Assembly: GCF_900112085.1 (NCBI RefSeq)
Contig: NZ_FOJY01000012.1
Span: 1 to 53,081, forward strand
From: Acetitomaculum ruminis DSM 5522
GTDB lineage: Bacteria; Bacillota; Clostridia; Lachnospirales; Lachnospiraceae
Direction of reading: 5' to 3'
Length of the DNA: 53,081 bases
Below are positions 8,526 through 17,057 of the stretch, one piece after another; position 1 is the stretch's first letter; each line of letters opens with the position of its first letter. Under the pieces are notes generated by a model. The model worked only from the letters and a program-made list of their open reading frames with translations. It was not told the origin of the DNA and ran no database searches. The translations under genes were made by a program, and so were the position numbers.

Positions 8526-11048
8526 ATGATAGTAGATGCTGTAGTAGTGATACATGCAATCGCAATATTTCTTATATTTTTGCAGGTTGCCGGCATGGTG
8601 ACAAAACAGGAATCATATGAAAGAAAGTTAATGATAATTGCCGACATTTGCGTAATAATTCAAAATTTTGGATTTATTTTGGAAATGACTTCCAAAAATC
8701 TTGAATTATCCCTGCAGGCAATAAGAGTTGAGTATTTTGGCTCTATTTGGACAGGCTATCTTTTTATGCTCTTTATGTATCATTTTTGTAAATTAGAAGT
8801 TGCAAAAAGTTTAAAAAGGTTAATATTTGGCTCTCTTTGTATGGTTTTGGCTGTTATATTAAGCAATGATGTCACCCATCTGTATTATCTTGACGCTTCA
8901 TATGTGAGTGATGGAGTCATGCCTCATGTTAAATTGAGTTATGGCCCTGTATTTTATATATTTCTCTTTATAATGTTTATAAATCTGTGCGCATGTATCA
9001 GATGTTACTATCTCTTTAGAAAGAATAATCCTTATGTGGAAAAGAAAAGATTATCTTTAATGCGAGTAGTAATTTCTGCTTCATTTGTACCTTTCCTGTG
9101 CGTAATTTTTTATTCATCAAAAATTCTGGGAAGCTATGACCCGACGCCTTTAACTTTGTTAGTTTCCGTATATTATGTAAATTATATAATGGATAAAGAT
9201 GACCTTTTTGATGTGGTTTCGTCTGCTAAGGAAAGAGTCATCGATAATATGGATGATGCCTTGATTATTATAGATGAAAACAGGTATGTAAGGGGCTATA
9301 ATAATGCAGCCTTAAGCATTTTTCCGAAATTGCAGAGTATGCAGACTGAAGAAAAGGTATTTGATATTCCGGAACTTAAAAGTGACATTTTTGAAAACAA
9401 AAACCTCAACGAGTTAAAAATAAACGGAAGATACTATGATGTACATATAAATCCGATTTTTGATGACAATAATGTGGAAAGAGGATATAATCTGCTGTTT
9501 TTTGAAGTTACAAAAATGTATGAATTTGTATCCCAGATTGTCAGCATGAAAGAAGAGGCGGAGGAAAAACAAAATCAAAGTAAGGAATTTTTATCAAATA
9601 TCTCCCATGAAATAAGAACTCCTATGAATGCAATAATAGGTTTAAGCGACCTTATTATAGAGGAAAGTGTGGGTAGAAAGGTTTATAACCTTGCGGTAGA
9701 TATAAAAAATGCTTCTACACACCTTGTAACAATATTTGATGATATTTTAGAACTTTCCCAGATAGAGTCAGGTAAAATGGCTCTTGTGGAGGATAATTAC
9801 TATCCTCAGATTTTATTTAAAGACATAGAAAACATGACTTTCTTTCAAACCTCAAGAAAAGGTCTTGTATTCAAAGAAAAAATCAACAATGAAATGCCTT
9901 TTAAACTCTATGGTGACAGTAGAAGAGTTCAAAATATCATAACAAGCTTTATTGATGCCTCAATAAAATATACAGAAAGCGGATTTGTAAGCTTAAGTGT
10001 TGATTATGAATTGCTGGGAGATGATAAGGTTCAGCTGATTTTTGTAATAGAAAACAGCGGAGAGAGCATTCCTTTTTCTGATGTCAATGAAGTATTCAAT
10101 AATTATTTGAAGTTTAATTCAGATGAGTACGGTAAGGTTGAATCAATTGGCTTAACCCTTAATATTTCAAGGAACTTCGCCAAATTAATGGACGGGGATA
10201 TTATAGTTGAAAACAATGTTAATCAAAACGGGGAAGGCTGTAGGTTTACAATCACCATTATACAGCAGGTTGTAGATGAAAGGCCAATAGCATTAAATCC
10301 TGTAAAGCGTGAGGAACAGGTAGATGAGGATAGGAAACCGTTTAAATCTCCGGCAACTAAAGTTTTAGTAGTTGATGATAACAAGATAAATCGAAAAGTC
10401 GCCGAGGGTATTATGGGAATTTATGATTTGAATATTTCCCTTGCTGAAAGTGGCGCCCAGGCTATTGAACTATGTAATGAAAACGATTTTGACATAATTT
10501 TTATGGATCATATGATGCCGGAAATGGATGGTGTGGAAACGGCCAGAAGAATATTTAAAATGGGATATTCAGGAGAAATGGTTGCTCTTACTGCCAATAC
10601 CCTGCCGGAAGCTAAAAAAATGTTCTTGGCAAATGGATTTAATTCATTTATAGCAAAACCAATAGATCAGAATACTCTATATGATGTTCTTGAAAAGAGT
10701 ATACCTATGGAAAGAAGGATTTATCTTGAGGAAAATGAAAAAAACGGTGAAAACTGGAAAAATGCGGATATTTCAAAGGGCACTTACGAAACGATGGTGG
10801 AAACCTTTGCTAAAAAGACTTCTTCAAAGGTTAATGAAGAGGAAATTGCAATTGAGTATATCAAAATGGCTAAAAAAAGTCTGGATGATATGGAAAGTGA
10901 ACAGGCGCTTAAAAAATTGGAAGAAATTCTGGGCTTAGAAATTAGTGATTCATTAAGAGTTCAGGTTCAATCAGCCATAAAAGCTTTGGATAATTTTGAT
11001 GATGATAAAGCAATTGAAGTAATTGATAGTGTTTTAGAAGATGCATAA
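8526..11048 (+). CDS. Membrane hybrid sensor histidine kinase with degenerate ATP-binding motifs
   Basis: The 840-residue protein has about seven N-terminal membrane helices (residues 1-220, 7TM sensor type), a PAS-like linker (about 235-325), a HisKA helix with an intact H box ISHEIRTPMN (His361), an ATPase domain and a receiver domain. The receiver is intact: VVDDN, FMDHMMPEMDG (Asp661), TANT and AKPI. About 100 further residues of unknown helical sequence follow. The ATPase N-box reads RVQNIITSFIDASIKYTE, without the expected Asn pair, and the G1 box reads IENSGESIP in place of D-x-G-x-G. ATP binding may be lost or altered. ATG at 8526 was chosen because GGAG lies 10 bases upstream. The gene stands alone, with no separate response regulator, so output may be by phosphotransfer or protein contact. 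Confidence 0.85.
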   Translation: MIVDAVVVIHAIAIFLIFLQVAGMVTKQESYERKLMIIADICVIIQNFGFILEMTSKNLELSLQAIRVEYFGSIWTGYLFMLFMYHFCKLEVAKSLKRLIFGSLCMVLAVILSNDVTHLYYLDASYVSDGVMPHVKLSYGPVFYIFLFIMFINLCACIRCYYLFRKNNPYVEKKRLSLMRVVISASFVPFLCVIFYSSKILGSYDPTPLTLLVSVYYVNYIMDKDDLFDVVSSAKERVIDNMDDALIIIDENRYVRGYNNAALSIFPKLQSMQTEEKVFDIPELKSDIFENKNLNELKINGRYYDVHINPIFDDNNVERGYNLLFFEVTKMYEFVSQIVSMKEEAEEKQNQSKEFLSNISHEIRTPMNAIIGLSDLIIEESVGRKVYNLAVDIKNASTHLVTIFDDILELSQIESGKMALVEDNYYPQILFKDIENMTFFQTSRKGLVFKEKINNEMPFKLYGDSRRVQNIITSFIDASIKYTESGFVSLSVDYELLGDDKVQLIFVIENSGESIPFSDVNEVFNNYLKFNSDEYGKVESIGLTLNISRNFAKLMDGDIIVENNVNQNGEGCRFTITIIQQVVDERPIALNPVKREEQVDEDRKPFKSPATKVLVVDDNKINRKVAEGIMGIYDLNISLAESGAQAIELCNENDFDIIFMDHMMPEMDGVETARRIFKMGYSGEMVALTANTLPEAKKMFLANGFNSFIAKPIDQNTLYDVLEKSIPMERRIYLEENEKNGENWKNADISKGTYETMVETFAKKTSSKVNEEEIAIEYIKMAKKSLDDMESEQALKKLEEILGLEISDSLRVQVQSAIKALDNFDDDKAIEVIDSVLEDA

Positions 11049-11053
11049 AAAGG

Positions 11054-11097
11054 AGCATTGTTATCTGATTTTCATGAAAAGATAACAGTGCTTTTTT
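11054..11097 (+). terminator. Terminator after the hybrid kinase
   Basis: AGCATTGTTATCT pairs with AGATAACAGTGCT with one wobble pair, followed by TTTTTT at about 11092-11097. It starts 6 bases past the stop. Confidence 0.88.
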
Positions 11098-11327
11098 AAT
11101 GCTCAAAAACCTGCTTTAATGGGAGTTTATCACAGGAAATGAAGGTAATATATAAAAACAATTCAGAAAACAATCATAATTTCCTGATGTTATATTCAAA
11201 AAAAATAGTTTAAATTATAAATATAAATAATCAACCAGGCAGTTTTTAATGTTTTCTTAACGGGAAAATACAGGATAACAAAAATTATTTATCAGTAAAA
11301 ATAATTAATTTTGAAGGGATGATTAAA

Positions 11328-12974
11328 ATGAAAAATAAATATATAAAGGGCTTTTTGGTAGTGTTATGTATTATAGCTCTTACCTTATCCGTTAGCAGAT
11401 GTTCAAAAATAAACAATGATATGACTACTTCTTCCTCAGACAGTGAGGAAGTGACCAAGGTAAGTAATGTAGTAATTGATGACGAATTTTCTGATAAGTT
11501 ATCAGAGGGTTCTTATGATGAAGATGGTGCAACCACAATAGTAGTTACAGATAATAAAGTTAATATAGATGGTGAGGGAGCAGAGTATAGCAATAATGAA
11601 TTAAAGATCACCGCCGGTAAAACCTACATAATATCTGGAGAGTCAGAAGATATAAATATTTTAGTAAACAGCTCTGATGAAGAAAATGTGGTATTGGTTT
11701 TAAACAATGTGAATTTTACCAGCAAGGACGGTGCAGTTATAAATTGTCAAAGTGCAAAAAATCTTGTTATAACCCTGGCGCCGGATACTGAAAATTCCCT
11801 TACGGATTCTTCTACAAGAAGTGATGAAAACACAGATGTAAAAGCAGCTGTGTTTTCCAAGGATGATTTGATTATTAACGGAAGCGGAAGCCTTAGTGTA
11901 AAAGCCAATTACAAAAATGGAATTCAGTCAAAAGATGATATTCAGATTCTGGGTGGAAAAATTAGCATTACAACAGCTGGCAATGGAATTGTCGGTAAAG
12001 ATAAAGTGGCAATTAAAGATGGCACAATAACTATTAATTCAAAAGAAGATGGAATAAAAGCCACAAATTCAGAAGATGATTCTAAAGGATATATTTATAT
12101 TACCGGAGGAGATATTTCAATAGAATGTTCAAAAGATGGAATTCAGGCAGAAACTGATGTAATCATAGAAGGGGGAAGCTTTAGTATTGAATCTAATGAT
12201 GATGCTATTCATTCCAATATCAATGTTACAATAAATGGAGGTACATTTGAAATAGCATCAGGAGATGACGGCATTCACGCAGACGAAAATCTTGTAGTTG
12301 AAAAGGGGGATATTACCGTAACCGCATCCTATGAAGGGCTTGAAGCTACAGTAATAACAATTAATGATGGAGAGCTTAATATTACAGCTACTGATGATGG
12401 ATTAAATTCAGCAGAAGCATCAGCTTCCACAACAGATGAATTTGATATGAAAAATAGAAAATCCTTTGGAGGAGGATTTGAAGAGGTTTCAGAAAAAGCT
12501 CATATTTATATAAACGGAGGGAATTTAAAAATCTCCTCAGGTGGTGATGGTATAGATTCCAATGGAACGATAGAAATAAATGGTGGAAATACAATAGTCG
12601 AAGGTCCGGAAAATGATGGAAATACAGCTGTAGATTATTCAGGAAATTTACTAATTAATGGTGGAAGTATAGCAGCTACAGGAAGCAGTGGAATGTTTGA
12701 GGCCCCATCAGATGATTCAGGTCAATATACCATTGCAATGACCTTTGAAAAAAACTATGACGTAAAAACAACCATTACAATAAAAGATTCCTCAGGAAAT
12801 GTAATAGAAGAAATAAGTCCGGATAAAAGTTTTGCGGCATTGATATATTCATCTTCAAAACTGCTATCTCAGGAAACTTATACCTTGTCGATAGGAGATT
12901 CCTACAGTGAGGAAGTAACAATAACAGAAAAAATAAACGGTTCCTACAAACAGGGCATGTTTGGGAAGAAATAA
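11328..12974 (+). CDS. Exported DUF4353 (carbohydrate-binding type) beta-helix protein
   Basis: The 548-residue protein starts MKNKYIKGFLVVLCIIALTL, a signal segment followed by a Cys (SRC), though Arg at -1 makes a true lipobox doubtful. From about residue 130 to 450 it consists of repeats ending in D-G-I or D-A-I (GNGIVG, EDGIKA, KDGIQA, DDAIHS, DDGIHA, EGLEA, DDGLNS, GDGIDS), each about 22-30 residues. This is the pattern of DUF4353, annotated as carbohydrate-binding in Clostridia, and it suggests a right-handed beta-helix on the cell surface. The ATG at 11328 was taken because GAAGGG lies 9 bases upstream; the ATG at 11319 abuts that site. No neighbour explains its target. Confidence 0.8.
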   Translation: MKNKYIKGFLVVLCIIALTLSVSRCSKINNDMTTSSSDSEEVTKVSNVVIDDEFSDKLSEGSYDEDGATTIVVTDNKVNIDGEGAEYSNNELKITAGKTYIISGESEDINILVNSSDEENVVLVLNNVNFTSKDGAVINCQSAKNLVITLAPDTENSLTDSSTRSDENTDVKAAVFSKDDLIINGSGSLSVKANYKNGIQSKDDIQILGGKISITTAGNGIVGKDKVAIKDGTITINSKEDGIKATNSEDDSKGYIYITGGDISIECSKDGIQAETDVIIEGGSFSIESNDDAIHSNINVTINGGTFEIASGDDGIHADENLVVEKGDITVTASYEGLEATVITINDGELNITATDDGLNSAEASASTTDEFDMKNRKSFGGGFEEVSEKAHIYINGGNLKISSGGDGIDSNGTIEINGGNTIVEGPENDGNTAVDYSGNLLINGGSIAATGSSGMFEAPSDDSGQYTIAMTFEKNYDVKTTITIKDSSGNVIEEISPDKSFAALIYSSSKLLSQETYTLSIGDSYSEEVTITEKINGSYKQGMFGKK

Positions 12975-13138
12975 GGATACTTCGGTACTTTCTTCCTGAA
13001 ATTATATATAAATCAACAATTTTAAAGTTTTAGAAAGAGTTTTATTAGTTAAAAATGGTTAAATCCCATGAAATAAATTGCAAAAAGATAAACAAAACTA
13101 ATAAAATTATAAAAAAGTAGAAAGATTTTAAAAACTAT
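12975..13138. other. AT-rich intergenic stretch with inverted repeat
   Basis: No gene was found. TTTTATTAGTT (13040-13050) and its reverse complement (13096-13106) form an 11-base inverted repeat with a 45-base loop. A weak hairpin with a TAC-TTCG-GTA tip lies at 12961-13000 and may end the DUF4353 transcript. Confidence 0.4.
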
Positions 13139-13152
13139 GTCGATAATATAAT
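13120..13152 (+). promoter_or_regulatory. Possible sigma-28-like or sigma-A promoter of a small transcript
   Basis: GAAA (13120-13123), 15 bases, then GTCGATAA (13139-13146) resembles the motility sigma pattern TAAA-N15-GCCGATAA. A TATAAT (13147-13152) overlaps but has no good -35 box. Confidence 0.35.
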
Positions 13153-13154
13153 TG

Positions 13155-13409
13155 AAGGTTTTTTAATTAGGGTTTTGTTAATAAGGAGTGGTAAAAGAAC
13201 ATAAAAACAGGAGAAAATCTTATTTAAAACAGCTTGTTTTAAGCAAAAAGGGACAAAAAGTTAATTTAAGTTTGTTTATTAAAAAGCGTGACCAAGTGAA
13301 CTTAAACTAATAGCATATGGGCTATGATACGTAAATAGAAGAAAGAAATGTAAAAACTAAAGGGAACCTCTTTTATATGTAATTATTATTAAAAAGGGTT
13401 CCTTTTGGT
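13155..13409 (+). ncRNA. Candidate small RNA of about 250 bases with its own terminator
   Basis: A transcript from the promoter-like site just upstream would end at the hairpin 13359-13409. It contains several local stems: TTTAAGTT/AACTTAAA (about 13265-13307), ATAGC/GCTAT (about 13310-13326) and GCTT/AAGC near 13232-13246. AGGTT near the 5' end can pair with AACCT in the terminator's left arm. Next downstream is a convergent gene, so it is not a leader. A 40-codon frame (GTG at 13188, TAA at 13308) has its ribosome site overlapping the start, so a peptide is less likely. Known classes (6S, SRP, tmRNA, RNase P) were not recognised. Confidence 0.35.
13359..13409 (+). terminator. Plus-strand terminator of the small transcript
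   Basis: AAAGGGAACC (13359-13368) pairs with GGTTCCTTT (about 13398-13406), with further A/T pairs inside, followed by TGGTTTGTTTGCTTT. Confidence 0.65.
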
Positions 13410-13421
13410 TTGTTTGCTTTA

Positions 13422-13456
13422 ATAAAAAACCCTTAAACAGTAAGATGTTTAAGGGG
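13422..13456 (-). terminator. Minus-strand terminator after the Memo-AMMECR1 gene
   Basis: CCCTTAAACA (13430-13439) and TGTTTAAGGG (13446-13455) form a perfect 10-base stem; on the minus strand it is followed by TTTTTTATT. Confidence 0.85.
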
Positions 13457-13479
13457 AATTGTGTTATATTTATAAAATA

Positions 13480-14886
13480 TTAAAGAGTGAATCTCATGGT
13501 ATCAAATCGATACATCTTATAATCATCATCTTCTTTAAATCCTGCTTCTGCTAAAGCGATTTCTAACATTTGTTTTGAAGATTTAAAATCCTGAGCATTT
13601 GGAAGGCAAAGACCTATAACTCCGTCTTTTTCAATATAAAGACCATGTTTTCTGTGATTTACCTGATTTAAAAACTGAATGCTTTCTAATGGTTCTATAA
13701 TATCAACTGTAACACTTATGGCATCAAGTTCTTCTAAAGTAATAGGTTTGAAACGCAAATCATTGCTTGCAGCAGCCACAGTCATAGTGATAATTTCAGT
13801 AACAACATTTGATGTGGTTACTGTGAAACTTCCCATAGAGCCTCTTGCCCTTTTATTGATTTTAAATGAAACAAATACTCCGTTATGGTCATTAATAAGA
13901 GGATCAGTAATTTCTTTTGGAAGTTCATTGGCATCTATAATACGATCCTCGGTCAACAAAGTCTGAAGAGTAATCATGGAAATTTTAATAGCATTTGGAG
14001 CATTTTCAATCTTTCTGTCAACGCCATCTAAAATGCGCTCGTTTAATATCCTCAAAAATCTTCTTGTAGAATCATTCTCTTCAAAATCATCAATTGTAAA
14101 TCCACATACACACATACCTATGCCAAAAGGTGCCTCATAGGATTTAAAATCCGGAACAGGATTTTTTCCATCAAGGCAACCTGCCATAATGGTAATTGGC
14201 ATAAGAACACATTCTGTAGCTGCCAAAACCATATCATCCTCAAAACCGAAAAGGTTTAAAAAGTCCGTTTTTCTAAGAGCTGTAGTTAAAAGACCGTCAT
14301 AAAGTGCCCCGTTTTTGTGGTATCCAAAAGGACTATCTTTTTTTACCCTGTGAGAAAAATCACCGCTGGCAATAACAATAGCTTTTCTTCCTGTCGCTTC
14401 AACTGCATCATTGATAAGCTGACCGAATTTATAATGAATGGAGTTTCCAAGTCCGGAAATACTTATACTAACGACTTTGTATTCATTTTTAATGTATTTA
14501 TTAAGGTAATAAAGGGGAACCATGATACCATGGCTTAAAGGTTTATCCTCGCCCTCTGTTCCAGCTGGAAAATCTTTTTCAAGGCAGATATTTTCAATAG
14601 CCTTTACAAGCTCGGTGTCATAGTCAAAACTAAATTTTACATTACCGGCCCCATATGCTGAAAAATCTCCACTTGCACATTCTTTGTTGTTAATATGGAA
14701 ATAATCACCATAAACTGCTTCGTGAGAGTTAATGATGATTATTGTCTCCGGTTCAATAGCTGCAATTTTCTCAGCTATTTCATTGTAAGATATTGTTGTT
14801 GCCTCAAATTTTGAAATTCTATCTTTCGATATTTCAGGTATCAAAGCCTGAGCATGTGGCAGTACATAGGTGCTTATAATACTCAT
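13480..14886 (-). CDS. Memo-like/LigB-type and AMMECR1 fusion (AmmeMemoRadiSam proteins B and A)
   Basis: The 468-residue protein has two domains. Residues 1 to about 268 are a class III extradiol-dioxygenase/Memo-like domain: PHAQALIPEI, an INSHEAVYGDYFH stretch and SGDFSHR provide the putative metal histidines, and the domain ends ...GIGMCVCGFTI. Residues from about 283 are an AMMECR1 domain with GVFVSFKINKRARGSMGSF and a C-terminal GLYIEKDG. The families are linked with a radical SAM enzyme in the AmmeMemoRadiSam set, but that partner is not visible here. The reaction is unknown. AAGGAG lies before the ATG. It follows the FliD-like gene by 37 bases on the same strand, so they are probably co-transcribed. 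Confidence 0.88.
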   Translation of the reverse strand: MSIISTYVLPHAQALIPEISKDRISKFEATTISYNEIAEKIAAIEPETIIIINSHEAVYGDYFHINNKECASGDFSAYGAGNVKFSFDYDTELVKAIENICLEKDFPAGTEGEDKPLSHGIMVPLYYLNKYIKNEYKVVSISISGLGNSIHYKFGQLINDAVEATGRKAIVIASGDFSHRVKKDSPFGYHKNGALYDGLLTTALRKTDFLNLFGFEDDMVLAATECVLMPITIMAGCLDGKNPVPDFKSYEAPFGIGMCVCGFTIDDFEENDSTRRFLRILNERILDGVDRKIENAPNAIKISMITLQTLLTEDRIIDANELPKEITDPLINDHNGVFVSFKINKRARGSMGSFTVTTSNVVTEIITMTVAAASNDLRFKPITLEELDAISVTVDIIEPLESIQFLNQVNHRKHGLYIEKDGVIGLCLPNAQDFKSSKQMLEIALAEAGFKEDDDYKMYRFDTMRFTL

Positions 14887-14923
14887 ATTTAATTGTTCTC
14901 CTTAGTTGTAGTCTTATATATTT

Positions 14924-16237
14924 TTAACAATAGCTATTGAAAATCATGCCGCTGTAGATTGAAACCATATAAGGATTTGCAAATACTCTGTTTGGGTTCT
15001 TATAAAAACACAAGGTCTTTTGAGCATAACGCATAGGATCCATCAACATGGAATCTGCTTCATTTTCAATAGATTTTTTTAATGATTTCATGGTGTCGCA
15101 AACAGCATCCATTCCGGAATCTTCTGAAGCTATGGTGGCAATCTTGGAATTATCCACATCAATACTTCCGTCTTCGCCAAAGCTTATGCCTATATCTTCA
15201 AGAGAAGCCTTTAATGAAGAAATGCCACTCACCATATCTTTGATAATATCTTTGGTACCGCTTTGTTCGTTGGCGAAACTTTCGGCTGTTGTTATAACAT
15301 TATTATATGCTTTAATAAGGGAATCAACATTGTCAACTAATGAATCAACATCAGTTTTAAATCCAATGGATACCGGCTCTGCCCCTTTCGGACTTGTATT
15401 GTTTAATGTAAGTTCAAAAAGGTTATTTACAGTAAAAGTATTTGATTTGGAATTATGGGTATTTCCATTTAAAGTAAATTCAGAGTTATCAGAATTCTGA
15501 ATGATATTATCAAGACCAAAATAGTCGGTACATCCTTTATTCTGGCTGCTTCCGTCACTAATCGTAAAAATCTGTTTCCCGTTTTCCAATTTACCTGTGG
15601 ATAAGGATTCAAGTTTAATGGAGGTATTGTTGTTGGCATCTCTGACAAGTACAGCATCAATACCGATAGAAGCCTTGTTTAGCATTCCGGCAATACGGTT
15701 TTGAACAGTATAATTGGTATCTTCTTCAGATATAGCATATTCAAACTCGTAATTCATATTGTTTATATTGATATTTAAACTGTAATCTCCAGGATTTAAA
15801 TTAATCCTATCATTTGGAAGGAAACGACCGAGATTAACCTGTGGTGTGGCAAGCTTTTTTACAGAAACATTGAACTCTTTAAGGGAATCTTCTGCCTCAG
15901 CCTGGGCATTTGTGCCTAAATAGCGCACAGAAACCACATCATCGTTATCTGACTTGGCGGCCTTTTGGGTAAAAGCACCACTTTCAAGGGAAAAACTGTC
16001 TGAGAACTCGCTTATAGTGTTCTTTAATTCACGGGCACTTTCTTTTACTGTAATTGCAAAATTGGCAATAGAATTAGAACGGTTATACATGTATACAGGC
16101 GCTTTTGTATTATAGCGTACCATATTATTGTATTGGACACGCAGCTCACTTTTTTTGTGTGAATCGTAACGATTATTTTTAATGTTTCTGGTATACGGAG
16201 ATAAATAATAACTGTAAGCTTCTAATAACGCCGGCAT
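14924..16237 (-). CDS. FliD-like (flagellar hook-associated protein 2 type) protein, orphan
   Basis: The 437-residue protein has a FliD-type plan: an N-terminal part with LKEFNVSVKKLATPQVNLGR (about residues 120-140), a middle domain with the NRIAGMLNKASIGIDAVLV pattern of FliD (non-persistence of inner loops, about 180-215), and a C-terminal FliD_C-like VDSLVDNVDSLIKAYNN (about 305-325). Its end (PYMVSIYSGMIFNSYC) is unusual. Normal FliD caps the flagellar filament, but no other flagellar gene is visible in the window and the next gene is Memo-AMMECR1. It could be a diverged or repurposed cap, or a distant part of a motility regulon. AAAGGAGG lies 8 bases before the ATG. Confidence 0.7.
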   Translation of the reverse strand: MPALLEAYSYYLSPYTRNIKNNRYDSHKKSELRVQYNNMVRYNTKAPVYMYNRSNSIANFAITVKESARELKNTISEFSDSFSLESGAFTQKAAKSDNDDVVSVRYLGTNAQAEAEDSLKEFNVSVKKLATPQVNLGRFLPNDRINLNPGDYSLNININNMNYEFEYAISEEDTNYTVQNRIAGMLNKASIGIDAVLVRDANNNTSIKLESLSTGKLENGKQIFTISDGSSQNKGCTDYFGLDNIIQNSDNSEFTLNGNTHNSKSNTFTVNNLFELTLNNTSPKGAEPVSIGFKTDVDSLVDNVDSLIKAYNNVITTAESFANEQSGTKDIIKDMVSGISSLKASLEDIGISFGEDGSIDVDNSKIATIASEDSGMDAVCDTMKSLKKSIENEADSMLMDPMRYAQKTLCFYKNPNRVFANPYMVSIYSGMIFNSYC

Positions 16238-16485
16238 AGTTGAGCCCTCCTTTCCCTAATGAGAGACAGACTCGAACGTACTATATAAGAATATATAGAC
16301 TATCAAGTTTTTTTCAAAATATTTTTTAACTTCTTACTTACCCTTATTTAAATTTCCATATCGTAGAAATATAATTCCCTTATTATATGAAGCGACTTCA
16401 ATCGTTTTATAAAAAAAGACAAAATCACCTATAATCAGTATAACACGAAAAGTAAAATTTGCAAATAAAACATTCATAAAAAAAC
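16238..16485. other. Divergent intergenic region
   Basis: AT-rich spacer between the minus-strand FliD-like gene and rpmG. Apart from promoter signals nothing codes. A palindromic TATATTCTTATATA-like stretch near 16280-16300 may hold the minus-strand promoter. Confidence 0.4.
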
Positions 16486-16514
16486 TTGACGATTGTAATG
16501 GAAATGTGTTATAT
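16486..16514 (+). promoter_or_regulatory. Promoter of rpmG-secE-nusG
   Basis: TTGACG (16486-16491) and TTATAT (16509-16514) have a 17-base spacer. A leader of about 105 bases follows, with TAGGTC/GACCTA able to pair around a T-rich loop (16532-16573). Confidence 0.7.
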
Positions 16515-16626
16515 TGGATGAGCGATGGAAGTAGGTCTTTTTTTTATGCCTAAATTCCAATAAATGACCTATAAAATGACATAAAAAAGAGACAAATTTA
16601 GAATTTTATGAAGTGAGGTGGAAGTT

Positions 16627-16776
16627 GTGCGTGTTAAAATCACATTGGCGTGTACTGAGTGCAAGCGAAGAAACTACAACATGACAAAAGAAAAGAAGAA
16701 TCATCCTGACAGGATGGAAACAAAAAAGTATTGCAAGTTCTGCAAAACTCATACTTTACACAAGGAAACCAAGTAA
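16627..16776 (+). CDS. rpmG: 50S ribosomal protein L33
   Basis: The 49-residue protein reads [17 protein letters not shown] at the start and ends [10 protein letters not shown]. The pairs CTEC and CKFC keep all four zinc cysteines, so this is the zinc-containing form. The GTG at 16627 follows GAGGTGG by 5 bases. L33 sits in the large subunit near the E site. It begins the rpmG-secE-nusG cluster typical of Firmicutes. Confidence 0.95.
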   Translation: MRVKITLACTECKRRNYNMTKEKKNHPDRMETKKYCKFCKTHTLHKETK

Positions 16777-16839
16777 TAGCAGTTTAATACTGCATGATAG
16801 CCGTATCCCTGCATAAAGAAGGTACGAATGGAGGCAGAA

Positions 16840-17043
16840 ATGGGAGACATTAGAGAAAAAACCCAAAAAAAGAGCTGGTTTGATGGAGTAAAGGCCGAAT
16901 TCAATAAAATCATTTGGATGGACCGCAAGGATGTTATCAAACAGACAGTTGCTGTAAGCATCGTATCTATTATTTTGGGCGGAATTATCGCTATGCTGGA
17001 TTTTACAATACAGTATGGCATAGATATTCTGGTTAATTTATAG
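16840..17043 (+). CDS. secE: Preprotein translocase subunit SecE
   Basis: The 67-residue protein has a basic N-terminus (EKTQKKSW), the SecE motif VKAEFNKIIWMDRKDV, and one membrane helix (about residues 37-60). SecE stabilises SecY in the translocon. Two ATGs are possible: 16840, with GGAGG 5 bases upstream, and 16828, with AAGAAGG 5 bases upstream, which would add MEAE. The first is preferred because of the better site. Single-helix form, as usual for Gram-positives. Confidence 0.93.
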   Translation: MGDIREKTQKKSWFDGVKAEFNKIIWMDRKDVIKQTVAVSIVSIILGGIIAMLDFTIQYGIDILVNL

Positions 17044-17057
17044 AAAAAGGTGATTGT

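Noticed and set aside
11850-12600. CRISPR-like or DNA repeat array in the DUF4353 gene
   Set aside because: The periodicity is in the protein (beta-helix turns); the DNA copies differ strongly and have no uniform spacers.
13188-13310. 40-codon frame starting GTG inside the small transcript
   Set aside because: The AAGGAG site overlaps the start codon and no other start is available; chance open frames of this size are common in AT-rich DNA. Kept only as an alternative to the RNA reading.
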